From an uncultured Paraburkholderia sp. (GTDB taxonomy: Bacteria; Pseudomonadota; Gammaproteobacteria; Burkholderiales; Burkholderiaceae): DNA of 64,000 nt. The notes beneath the pieces were generated by a model. That model did not search any database and had not been told where the DNA came from. It was given only the letters and a program-made list of their open reading frames with translations. The stretch lies in NCBI GenBank assembly GCA_940746715.1, contig CALNWN010000006.1, forward strand, positions 62,001 through 126,000, given 5' to 3'. Below are positions 1 to 10,243 of this stretch, in pieces. The position numbers and the translations under genes are program-made. The stretch's first letter is position 1; the number at the start of each line of letters is the position of its first letter.

Positions 1-1
1 C

Positions 2-151
2 TTGCGCAATGTGCTCAACGAGCACCAGCTGATCTATCGCGCGATCGAACGTCAGGATCCCGACGACGCCCGCGCGGCCATGCGTATGCACCTGAGCAAC
101 AGCCGCGAGCGGCTGCGCCGCGCGCATGAGGCTAGTGAGCGGGGGGAGTAG
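2..151 (+). CDS. C-terminal tail of a GntR/FadR-type (FCD domain) regulator
   Basis: An open frame enters from the left edge and stops at TAG 149-151, giving the last 49 residues of a protein. The text around HQLIYRAIERQDPDDARAAM followed by MHL resembles the end of the FCD ligand-binding domain of FadR-subfamily GntR repressors, where this helical segment and its histidine help form the effector pocket. The DNA-binding part lies outside the window. These regulators usually bind an organic acid and repress a neighbouring catabolic operon, so the AtuA/CitMHS genes that follow on the other strand are a possible target; that link is inference. Confidence 0.8.
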   Translation: MRNVLNEHQLIYRAIERQDPDDARAAMRMHLSNSRERLRRAHEASERGE

Positions 152-179
152 GCGACGTGGAACGCGTCCAAGCAAGCCC

Positions 180-500
180 CTACCCCTCACCCCGCCGCCG
201 CCTCGATCTCCACCCCATCAGCGCGGAACTCAGCGACTTACCGTGCGCATCGAGCGCCAGCGAACGCGTGACGCCGCCGCCGAGCGCATCGCCGAGCAGG
301 AAGTTGAACGCCGCGATGGCGGGCAATTCGTAGCGCACCACGCTCCCCCGCACGACATCGGCGAGATGCGCCTTCACGCGCTCCGGTGTCAGCACGGCGC
401 GCAAATGCTCGTAGTGCCGCGCGTCGTAGCAGATCACCGAGATGTTCAGCGTATTGCCCTTGTCGCCGGTTCGGGAATGAGCAAGCTCGCGCAGTTTCAT
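180..500 (-). CDS. AtuA C-terminal-domain-like small protein
   Basis: A 106-residue protein starting MKLRELAHSRTGDKGNTLNI. The SRxGDKGNT signature followed by VICYD and, further on, NFLLGDALGGGVTRSL is typical of the small domain found at the C-terminus of long AtuA-family proteins or encoded separately just downstream of short ones. Its ATG lies one base after the upstream AtuA stop codon, so the two are almost certainly co-translated and probably form one complex. AtuA proteins belong to acyclic terpene (citronellol/geraniol) and related branched-acid catabolism, but the exact reaction is unknown. The arginine-rich last ten residues are a little unusual and may reflect a base error near the stop. 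Confidence 0.8.
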   Translation of the reverse strand: MKLRELAHSRTGDKGNTLNISVICYDARHYEHLRAVLTPERVKAHLADVVRGSVVRYELPAIAAFNFLLGDALGGGVTRSLALDAHGKSLSSALMGWRSRRRRGEG

Positions 501-501
501 T

Positions 502-1767
502 TCACGCCTCCACCATCGTGAACGCCAGCTTCACGTGCTCGCGCGGCAACAATACGGACTGAACAGCAACGACTTCGCGCGTCGACCGGGTAACGCCGCC
601 GCCACCGGCCGGACCGTTCGTATACAGCGTCTCCACTTCATTGCCGATCCGCACGGCTTGTGTTCCAGCGACGCCGTGCGCCCGGTCACGCGTGCCCGCA
701 CTTCATACGGCTCGGCAAACTCAGCGGCGAGCGTCTCGCCGTGCAAGGCATTCACGCCGATCAGATCGAAGCGCAATTCATGCGTCTTTACGCCGGTCAA
801 CGCGAGCCGCTCGCGCACGATCCCGAGCGCGAGGCGAGCCCGCGCAACCGCGCCTGGACCCGCATACGAAATCTGCCCCTCGCCGATATAACCGTCGAAG
901 TAGGCGACCGACACTTTCAGCGTGCCCGTCCGCGGCGTGCCGTTGCCGCCGCTCACGCGCACGCGGTCCGCGCCTTCCTGCTCGATGCGCACCTGCGAAA
1001 AATCGGCCACCACGTCGGGCTGCAGATAGCGCCGCGGATCATGAATCTCATAGAGCAGTTGCTCCTTGCACGTGGCTTCCGTCACGCGTCCGCCTGCTTT
1101 CGCGAGCTTGGTGATGACCACGGCGCCGTCCGGCCCCGCTTCCGCGATCGGAAAGCCGAGTCTCGCGAGCGAGGACACGTCCTTGAAGCCGGGATCCGCG
1201 AAATACCCGCCGGTGATTTGCCCCGCGCATTCGAGCAGATGGCCGATCACCGTCGCCTGGCCGAGCGCCGGCCGCGAGCGCCTCGACAATCGCACCGGCG
1301 CCGAGGTAAGCATTCGCGGAGACAAGCCGCGCGTCGTAGTCCGCGACACGCTCGCCGGATTCCTCGAAGCGATAGTCGCCGGCGCGGACCGCGTCGAGCA
1401 CGTCGTCGCCCGTCACGGCGGCAATCTTGATGTCGCCAAGCCCGAGAGACAGCGCGATTTCCGCCGTCTTGCGCGCCGCCGCCAGCGGATTCGCCGCGCC
1501 CATGTTCGAGACGATGCGCACGCCGTTGCGCAGCGCCGCGGGCAGTACCGCCTTCATGCGCGTTTCGAGCAACGGGTCGTAGCCGAGTTCGGGGTCTTTG
1601 CTGCGCGCCTGTTGCGCGATGGCGATGGTGCGTTCGGCGAGGCACTCGAACACGAGGTAGTCCAATGCGCCGTGCTCCGCGAGTTCGACCGCGGGCTCGA
1701 TGCGGTCGCCCGAATAACCCGCGCCCGCGCCGATTCGCACAACGCGTTGATGATGAGTGGCTGTCAT
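502..1767 (-). CDS. AtuA-family (DUF1446) protein, two frame breaks
   Basis: Starts MTATHHQRVVRIGAGAGYSG; the IGAGAGYSGDRIEPA segment near the N-terminus and AGCxxQxxGGYFADPG-like segment in the middle (CAGQITGGYFADPGFKD) are family hallmarks. The reading frame breaks near 1265 and again near 658; joining the three frames gives about 421 residues ending KLAFTMVEA, a normal length for the short form of the family. The gene starts 26 bases after the CitMHS transporter stop and is followed directly by its small partner domain, so transporter, AtuA and AtuA_C form one operon. The function is inferred as part of uptake and breakdown of a carboxylic acid; AtuA itself has no settled biochemistry. 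Confidence 0.85.
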
Positions 1768-1793
1768 GCTGCTCACACCTCTTTGCGTCAAGC

Positions 1794-3026
1794 TCAAAGT
1801 GAAAATATCCCCAAGGCGACGCACGCAATCGTCATGACGATGGTGGCGCCGAACAACAAGGGGAACGTGAATCGCTGATGGTCGGCGAGATCGATGCCGC
1901 ATAAGCCGACCACGAGGAAAGTGGCGGGCGTCAACGGGCTGACCGGAAAGCCCGTCGTCATCTGGCCGAGCAATGCCGCCTGGCCGACGTGAACCGCGGG
2001 CACGCCCAGTTGACCCGCTACCTCCGCGATAACCGGCAGGACGCCGAAGTAAAACGAATCGGGATCGAACAGCATGCTAAGCGGCATCGACATGATGCCG
2101 AGTGCGACCGGAATGTGGCTAGCCATTGCCGGCGGAACGAAGCCGACCGCGGCTTGCGCCATTGCTTTCAGCATTCCGCTGCCCTGCATCACGCCAGTGA
2201 ACACGCCGGCCGCGAGCAGGATGCCGGCCATCATCAACGCCGCCCGTGCGTGGGCATCGATACGTTTGCGCTGCATGTCGACGTTCGGGTAGTTGACCAT
2301 CAACGCGACGCATAGACCCACCATGAACATGATGGCGGGCGGAATCTTCTCGCCCATCACGACCATCGTGCCGAGCACGACGAGCGTGAGCACGATGTTG
2401 AACCAGAAATTCTGCGGGCGGCGCAAGGCCTGCTCGTCGGGCGTCAGTTCGCGTTTGGGCATCGGCACGGAACCGCTTGCGGCGCTGAGGCCAAGCCGCT
2501 TTTCCTCGCGGCGTCCGAGCCAGAACGCGACGCCGAACACGAAGACAAGACCGATTGCCTGCACCGGAATGAGCGGATTGAACAACGACGAAACCGGCAG
2601 ATGCAGGGAAGCGGACGCGCGGATCATCGGGCCCGTGCATGGCAGAAAATTGATGCCCGCCGCCATCGACACCGCCGCGGCCAGCACGCGCCGGTCCATT
2701 TTCAGACGGTCGTAGAGCGGCAGCATCGCCGGAATGGTGACGAGGAAACACACCGCGCCCGAGCCGTCGAGGTGAATCAGCAGCGCGAGCAGCGTCGTGC
2801 CCATCACGATGCGCCTGGGCCGCGTGCCGACCGCGCGCAGAATGCGGTCGATGATCGGGTCGAGCGTGCCCGCGTCGGTAACGGTGCCGAAGTAAAGAAT
2901 CGCGAACACGAACATGCCGACCACGGGCGCGAGGCCCTTAAGCCCGTCGATCACGAACTTGCTCGTTTGAAAGCCGAATCCGCCGAGCAGCACGACGATG
3001 GTGGCGAGCCCCAGCAATGGCAGCAT
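1794..3026 (-). CDS. CitMHS-family citrate/metal-citrate:proton symporter
   Basis: An intact 410-residue membrane protein with about ten to twelve hydrophobic segments beginning MLPLLGLATIVVLLGGFGFQ. The sequence around HLDGSGAVCFLVTIPAMLPL and the late segment PLSMLFDPDSFYFGVLPVI match the CitMHS family, which takes up citrate complexed with Mg2+ or Ca2+, or related tricarboxylates, together with protons. It is the first gene of an operon with the AtuA pair and is divergent from a LysR gene 99 bases away. That context suggests the real substrate may be a tricarboxylate or branched dicarboxylate handled by the AtuA proteins. An inner-membrane location is certain; substrate is inferred. Confidence 0.87.
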   Translation of the reverse strand: MLPLLGLATIVVLLGGFGFQTSKFVIDGLKGLAPVVGMFVFAILYFGTVTDAGTLDPIIDRILRAVGTRPRRIVMGTTLLALLIHLDGSGAVCFLVTIPAMLPLYDRLKMDRRVLAAAVSMAAGINFLPCTGPMIRASASLHLPVSSLFNPLIPVQAIGLVFVFGVAFWLGRREEKRLGLSAASGSVPMPKRELTPDEQALRRPQNFWFNIVLTLVVLGTMVVMGEKIPPAIMFMVGLCVALMVNYPNVDMQRKRIDAHARAALMMAGILLAAGVFTGVMQGSGMLKAMAQAAVGFVPPAMASHIPVALGIMSMPLSMLFDPDSFYFGVLPVIAEVAGQLGVPAVHVGQAALLGQMTTGFPVSPLTPATFLVVGLCGIDLADHQRFTFPLLFGATIVMTIACVALGIFSL

Positions 3027-3085
3027 GTCCTTGTCTCCGGTGTTGTTTTTTACTGCGATCCAGCGTAATTTCGATGTACCGATAA

Positions 3086-3105
3086 ATCAATTGAAATGAA
3101 TTGAT
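3086..3105. promoter_or_regulatory. Candidate LysR operator between CitMHS and LysR genes
   Basis: A perfect inverted repeat, ATCAATT-GAAATG-AATTGAT, lies in the 99-base divergent intergenic region, about 20 bases before the LysR start codon and 60 bases before the CitMHS start. It fits the T-N11-A rule for LysR-type binding sites. The AT-rich palindrome stands out from the GC-rich surroundings. Inference: the LysR protein binds here to control its own gene and the transporter operon. Confidence 0.5.
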
Positions 3106-3125
3106 TGCAGCGATTACAAATCATC

Positions 3126-4021
3126 ATGGATCTGAATCTACGGGACATTCGCGCTTTCATCGCCGTCGCGCAAACGGGCAGCTTCACGCAGGCGGCCGCG
3201 CGGCTGCATCTTTCGCAGCCGGCGTTGACGGTGCAGATCCGCCGTCTCGAAGAAACGCTGTGCCTGCGGCTTTTCGACCGCAATAGCCGCAACGTCGCGC
3301 TCACGCCCACAGGCCGCGATCTGCTGCCGCTCCTGCAAAAGTCGCTGCACGACATGGAGCAGGTGCTGGTCGACGCCCGCGCGCTGGGCGACGGCGCGAG
3401 CGGCACCGTACGGATCGCGTGCCTGCCGACCTTCGCGGCGAGTTCGCTGCCCGAGCTGGTGCAGGAACTGAAGAAAGCGGTGCCGCGTGTCGGCTTTCAG
3501 GTGCGCGATGTCGTCGCGAGCATGGTGTCAATACGCTCGTGCGCAATGAAGAGGCCGACATCGGACTGACGGGCGGCGAGCTCGACGACGCCAATCTCGA
3601 AGTGCTGCATGCGGGCATCGACAGGCTAGTGGCTGTTTGCCCGAAGCGGCATCCGCTCGCGAAGCGGCGGCGCATCGCGTTGGCGGATCTCGCCGCGACG
3701 CCGCTTGTGCTGACCGCGCAAGGCACCAGTGTGCGGGCGGTTGTGGACAGCGCGTTTGCGCAGGCGCGCTGCGTGCCGGAGATTTCCTGTGAGTCGACCT
3801 ACATGATGAGCGCGGTCGCGATGGTTCGCGCGGGGCTCGGCGTGACGATCCTGCCGGCGTCGGCGCGCGAGGTGCGGGCCGAGCCGGAACTGGTGGCGCG
3901 TCCTGTCGACGATCCGGCATTCACGCGCCCTATCGCGCTCATCAAGAAGCGCGGGCGGACGTTGCCGCCTGTCACCCAGACTTTCGTTGCCATGTTGATT
4001 GGGAAGCTGGAAGCCGAATGA
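3126..4021 (+). CDS. LysR-family transcriptional regulator, one frame break
   Basis: Starts MDLNLRDIRAFIAVAQTGSF, with a helix-turn-helix (FTQAAARLHLSQPALTVQIRRLEE) at residues about 17-42 and a substrate-binding domain after residue 90. The frame breaks near 3527, within ...RDVVASMV / NTLVRNEEADIGL; joined, the protein is about 298 residues, the usual LysR length. It is divergent from the CitMHS-AtuA operon, so it is probably the local regulator of that operon, responding to its substrate or a breakdown product. The nearby palindrome at 3086-3105 is a likely binding site. Effector unknown. Confidence 0.87.
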
Positions 4022-4161
4022 GCGGGGATCGCCGCGCTGTCCTCGCGTGAACAGGCTAAATTCCGTAGGTTTGTTGATTTGGGCGCTGCAACGCTGGCAC
4101 GCTGTGTGGGCCGCAGCAGTGCCGGCTCTCGCCCCGCGCGAACAATACGGAGACAACCGCG

Positions 4162-4992
4162 ATGCGCTCTTCCCCGCAAACCGACGACAACACGAGCGAC
4201 GACACACTGGAACATTTCGAGGCCCACGGCGCGCCGCCGCTGCCTGCTTCGAACGAGTCGGGCTGGATCGGCCACGAAGGCGCGCGGATCTGGTACGCGT
4301 CTTACGGCACGGGTGCGCCGGTGATTCTGCTGCACGGCGGCCTCGGCCATAGCGGCAACTGGGGTTATCAGGTGCCCGCGCTGCTCGAAGCAGGCCACCG
4401 CGCGGTAGTGATCGACAGCCGCGGCCACGGCCGCAGCACGCGCGATGCGCGGCCCTACCAATATCAACTGATGGCCTCCGATGTGCTCGCCGTCATGGAC
4501 AGGCTATCGCTTGCGCGCGCCGTCATGGTCGGCTGGAGCGACGGCGCATGCGTGGCGATGGTGCTCGGCACGGTCGCGCCGGAGCGCGTCGCGGGCGTGT
4601 TTTTCTTCGGCTGCAATATGGATCCGGGCGGCACAAAAGAATTTGTCGCGACGCCGGTGATCGACCGCTGCTTCAATCGCCACCGCCAGGACTATGCGCG
4701 GCTGTCCGCGACGCCGGATGACTTCGACGCCTTCGTCGCCGCCGTCAGCGAAATGATGAGGACGGAGCCCAATTACGCCGCGCGCGATCTCGCCCGCATC
4801 CGCGTGCCCGTGCTTATCGTGCAAAGCGAACGCGACGAGTTCATCAAACCCGAGCACGCGGAGTATCTGGCCTGCAGCATTCCCGGCGCGCAACTGCGGG
4901 TGTTGCCCGGCGTCAGCCATTTCGCGCCGCTGCAAAGACCCGCATTGTTCAATCAGACGATGCTCGCCTTCGTTGCGCGCGTGCTGGCGTGA
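4162..4992 (+). CDS. Alpha/beta-hydrolase fold protein
   Basis: An intact 276-residue protein. The oxyanion-loop motif LLHGGLGHSGNW is near residue 55, the nucleophile elbow GWSDGA (Ser) near residue 117, an acidic residue in VQSERDEF near residue 220 and the catalytic histidine in GVSHFAPLQRP near residue 254. This is a complete Ser-Asp-His hydrolase triad. The N-terminal 35 residues before the fold are charged and probably disordered. No signal peptide is seen, so it is probably cytoplasmic. The family covers esterases, lactonases and C-C hydrolases, and the substrate cannot be read from sequence. It follows the LysR gene on the same strand but with about 140 bases between, so it is probably transcribed on its own. 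Confidence 0.9.
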   Translation: MRSSPQTDDNTSDDTLEHFEAHGAPPLPASNESGWIGHEGARIWYASYGTGAPVILLHGGLGHSGNWGYQVPALLEAGHRAVVIDSRGHGRSTRDARPYQYQLMASDVLAVMDRLSLARAVMVGWSDGACVAMVLGTVAPERVAGVFFFGCNMDPGGTKEFVATPVIDRCFNRHRQDYARLSATPDDFDAFVAAVSEMMRTEPNYAARDLARIRVPVLIVQSERDEFIKPEHAEYLACSIPGAQLRVLPGVSHFAPLQRPALFNQTMLAFVARVLA

Positions 4993-5361
4993 AGGCGGTT
5001 TCAACAACGCATACATGCCTGTATGGCCGAAGCCCGCAATATTTCACGATGTGACACGCGTCCTTGCTTCGTAAAAAATCGTGGTGCGTAGCACAAATCC
5101 GTCATTTCGCAATGTCCGCCGGCGTTGCACATCGCAAAATCAAACGCGTAAACCGTTGATATTGCGCAATATTTTCGATTCGAACGAACTGCCTAACACC
5201 CGCTTGCGCGGCTGCACACTGACGTAGACTCTTTTACAAGAGCAGGCGATTTATGCGGTGCAGTCGAGTAAATGGGACAATACGCTGTCAGACGTTCCCG
5301 ATACCTGCGCAGGAAGTCGCCAGAACACCGCGAATTTTTATTGGCAATTGGGAGACTAAAA
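4993..5361. other. Intergenic region, 369 bases, no gene seen
   Basis: I see no convincing coding frame. The stretch is clearly richer in A and T than the flanks, repeats short CAATATTT words near 5037 and 5164, and contains a 14-base palindrome (5159-5172). It probably holds the promoter and control elements of the downstream 75-residue gene. Nothing else can be supported. Confidence 0.5.
5159..5172. promoter_or_regulatory. 14-base palindrome, possible operator
   Basis: ATATTGCGCAATAT is a perfect palindrome about 190 bases upstream of the small gene at 5362. TTGCGCAA-centred sites are used by several homodimeric regulators, so an operator is plausible. The binding protein is unknown. Confidence 0.35.
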
Positions 5362-5589
5362 ATGAAAGGCTTTCGCTTTGGATCGGCCCAAGGAGCGTTC
5401 TACATTCTGCCCGGCCAGGACGGTTGGGAAGCAACCTACGGCAACGACAAACTGGGCGAGTTTTCGAGCCCGCAACAGGCGGCTGACGATCTCGCGCGCG
5501 GCTTGACCTGCCCGCATCTGTCGGAGGTCGACACGTCGACGCTCGAAATTCCCGAGAAACTGAGCGACTGGAAAATCGTTCACGTTTGA
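5362..5589 (+). CDS. Small conserved-looking protein of unknown function (75 aa)
   Basis: Starts MKGFRFGSAQGAFYILPGQD and ends SDWKIVHV. It has no signal peptide, no membrane segment and a mixed alpha/beta composition with a CPH motif near residue 50. I do not recognise a family. The ATG follows an AT-rich leader and the gene has its own hairpin terminator 42 bases downstream, which supports a real single-gene transcript. An upstream in-frame extension to 5272 exists but lacks typical codon use, so the shorter start was chosen. Confidence 0.65.
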   Translation: MKGFRFGSAQGAFYILPGQDGWEATYGNDKLGEFSSPQQAADDLARGLTCPHLSEVDTSTLEIPEKLSDWKIVHV

Positions 5590-5630
5590 GGGACCGCATG
5601 ACGCGCGTCCACGTGACAAAGCCGGAAACG

Positions 5631-5656
5631 ACGATGGCGCTCGAAAGCGCCATCGT
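5631..5656. terminator. Hairpin terminator between convergent genes
   Basis: ACGATGGCGCT, a CGAA tetraloop and AGCGCCATCGT form a perfect 11-base-pair stem. It sits between the 75-residue gene and the convergent icd gene and could end both transcripts. The U-tract is weak (TTGTGTT). Confidence 0.75.
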
Positions 5657-5753
5657 TGTGTTGACTGCTTACCTTCAAGCATGTCTGGGTGCATGCATCT
5701 GCGCGTTTCTACGCGCCTCGCACCGCACGCCCGTCAGCCCAAGGCCGACCACC

Positions 5754-7989
<2,236 letters not shown>

Positions 7990-8344
7990 GTTTGATGCTT
8001 TGCTAGGTGAAGTGAGAGACAGAGCGTGGGAAGCGCCATGCCAGCGAATTGCGACGAAGCAGCAAAACGCAGCGCGACCCGCGGCACTACTTTTTACGGC
8101 CCGACCGTGTGTATATGCGTGTTTTCCTCGCTCCGCTGCTAAACAAACAGGCCGAAGAGCCGGGAAAAACTAGCCGAGCGCCCGCCCGGCAAGGGTTTCA
8201 GCGATTTGTCCTATGTCCAAAGACATATGTCTTATAGATGACATGGCGCCAAAAAATTAGCCCGGGTGAGAATCGCTCTCAACCGTGGCGAGGCGGCGCG
8301 GAACATTTAATCAATCGCTTAACATGCGGGCGGAAAGCCGGTGG
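7990..8344. other. Intergenic region upstream of icd, 355 bases
   Basis: No convincing gene. It should contain the icd promoter (read leftwards). An inverted repeat TATGTC-CAAA-GACATA at 8212-8227 overlaps the palindrome GACATATGTC at 8222-8231, an arrangement that could be an operator or a small hairpin. Nothing else is clear. Confidence 0.45.
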
Positions 8345-9297
8345 TCAACCGCCGACCGCATCGCGCTCCCGATAGCTCTGCGCCATTGCGACCACCACCT
8401 TGCGCGGTCCTTCGAATGGGTCGCGGGCGTGCGCCGTCAACATGTTGTCGAGCATCAGCACGTCGCCGGTCTGCCACGGAAACACAATGCGTTGCGCATC
8501 CAGCACGCCGCGAATCTGGCGAGAGCGCGTCGGCTTCGAGCGGCGCGCCGTCGCCGTAATACACATTGCGCGGCACGTTTTCCAGCCCGACGGAGTCGAT
8601 CAGCGCGTCCTGCATGTCTTCGTCGAGTGAAGAAAGGTGGAATAGGTTCGCCTGGTTGAACCAGACCGGCTCGCCCGTGCGCGGGTGCCGCGCCACCGCC
8701 TGGCAGCGCTCGCGCGTGCGCAGCAGCAGTTCGCCGTCTTCACTGTCGCGCCATTCGCATTCGATGCCGCGCGCGCGACAGATGCGCTCCACCACGGCCG
8801 GATCGTCGGAGCCGAAGGCCTGTTCCCACGGCAAGTCGAGCCCTTGCCCGAAGTTGCGCACGTAAAGCAGTTCGCGGCTCGCAAAGCGCGCGACCAGCGC
8901 CGGATCGAGCGCGCGATACACGGCGCGGCTGTCGGCAATCGGCGTCGCGCCGCCGGAACGCGCGGCGAGCGCGCAGTGAAACCAGATGCGCAACGGCCAT
9001 TCGCGCGTGTAAGACTGTTCGTTATGCAAAGGAATCGAGCGATGTGGCGGATATTCCGTCGACGTGTACACCGCGCCTTCCACCGGCTGCGCGGCGTCGA
9101 GGCGAATTCGTAACCGATCAGCGGATGCCCGAACGAAGCCGCGAAACCTTGAAACGTATCGATCGACTCCACACGGAAACCCGTGAACAGCACGCCGCCG
9201 GCACGCTCCAGCCTTTCACGACAATTGCGCGCAGCAACGGCGCCGCCTCGCTCAATGACAGGTTCGCGCCCGCGCGCGGCGAGACGACAGTCAGCAA
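8345..9297 (-). pseudogene. TauD/TfdA (SyrP-like) Fe(II)/2-oxoglutarate dioxygenase, N-terminus cut
   Basis: Joined frames read ERAGGVLFTGFRVESIDTF, then PPHRSIPLHNEQSYTREWP, then GEPVWFNQANLFHLSS and finally MLDNMLTAHARDPFEGPRKV. The HNE (iron-binding His and acidic residue), distal His in LTAHARDPF and the 2-oxoglutarate-binding Arg in GPRKV are in the positions expected for TauD/TfdA enzymes. The HNEQSY form is typical of the SyrP-like branch, which hydroxylates amino acids in non-ribosomal peptide and siderophore pathways. There are frame breaks near 9220, 9085 and 8530. At about 9297 the gene runs into an unrelated alcohol dehydrogenase on the other strand, losing its first 15-20 residues and promoter, so it is annotated as broken. 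No biosynthetic partner gene is present. Confidence 0.8.
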
Positions 9298-9940
9298 CCC
9301 TCGCCATTCTCGACGCCGAACTCACGCTCGGACTGCCGGTCGCGGCGACGGCGGCGACCGGCATCGACGCCATGGTTCACGCGATCGAGGCGTACACGTC
9401 CGCGCATCTGAAGAATCCCGTTTCGGACATGCTCGCGATCAAGGCGCTCGACCTGCTGTCGCGCAACCTGCTGCCTGCGTGCGAGGACGGCTCGAACCGC
9501 GCGGCGCGGAGGCCATGCTGCTCGGCGCGACTTTCGCGGGACAGGCGTTTGGGAACTCGCCGGTCGCGGCCGTGCACGTGCTCGCTTATCCGATCGGCGG
9601 CATTTATCACGTGCCGCATGGACTATCGAACGCGCTCGTGCTGCCGCATGTCTTGCGGTTTAACGCCGAGTCCGCGGCGCATCTTTATGCCGAACTCGCG
9701 GACGTCGTGGTGCCCGGCGTGTCCGGCAGCGCTCCTCACGAGACGAATGCGCTGATCGACAGACTTGAACAGATGATCGCCGCGACGGGCATTCTGGCGC
9801 GATTGCGCGACGTGGGCATCGCGCGCGAAGGGCTCCAGCGGATGGCCAGCGACGCCATGTTGCAGACGCGGCTGCTCGTGAACAACCCGCGGCCTGTCAG
9901 CGAGGACGACGCGCTCGCGATCTATACCGCGGCGTTTTGA
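9298..9940 (+). pseudogene. Iron-containing alcohol dehydrogenase, C-terminal part only
   Basis: Begins abruptly at LAILDAELTLGLPVAATAAT and continues GIDAMVHAIEAYTSAH, then, after a frame change near 9500, EAMLLGATFAGQAFGNSPVA, HVLAYPIGGIYHVPHGLSNA. The His residues of DAMVHAIEAY, AAVHVLAYPIGG and YHVPHGLSNA are metal ligands of type III (Fe-dependent) alcohol dehydrogenases. The NAD-binding N-terminal half, about 170 residues, is missing: the sequence switches directly to the antisense end of the TauD-like gene. No start codon or promoter is available, so the fragment is not expected to be functional. Confidence 0.85.
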
Positions 9941-9983
9941 TCTGTCCGCGCGCCGTTACGTTAAACCGTGCGCGTTACGTAGC

Positions 9984-10175
9984 GTGTGGGCGGAACATCG
10001 GCGGCCGGCGCGCTCGGCGGCGCGCAGCGGCACGGCGGCCAATCCGGTCACCGGGCTCCTGACCGGCTTGACAGGCGGATCGAGCGGCGGCACAGCGTCA
10101 AGCACTAACCCGCTCGCGCCGGTGACCAACCTCGTCGGCGGATTGCTCGGCGGCGTCTCCCCGCAAAATAAGTAG
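9984..10175 (+). pseudogene. Gly/Ser/Thr-rich C-terminal remnant
   Basis: The last 45 residues of this frame read NPVTGLLTGLTGGSSGGTAS ... LVGGLLGGVSPQNK, a low-complexity Gly-Leu-Thr pattern like the C-terminal ends of collagen-like or GL(L/T)GG-repeat surface proteins in Burkholderia relatives. The first 20 residues do not fit this pattern, so only the tail of a larger gene seems to be present. A hairpin terminator follows 10 bases after the stop, as expected for a true gene end. Function unknown. Confidence 0.4.
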
Positions 10176-10185
10176 TAGCCCGAAA

Positions 10186-10218
10186 CGGTCGGGCGCACAA
10201 CAATATAACGCCCGACCG
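10186..10218 (+). terminator. Hairpin terminator
   Basis: CGGTCGGGCG and CGCCCGACCG form a perfect 10-base-pair stem around a 13-base loop, just after the stop codon at 10175. No long U-tract follows. Confidence 0.6.
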
Positions 10219-10243
10219 CTTATGTCATGACGACGAGGATGAC

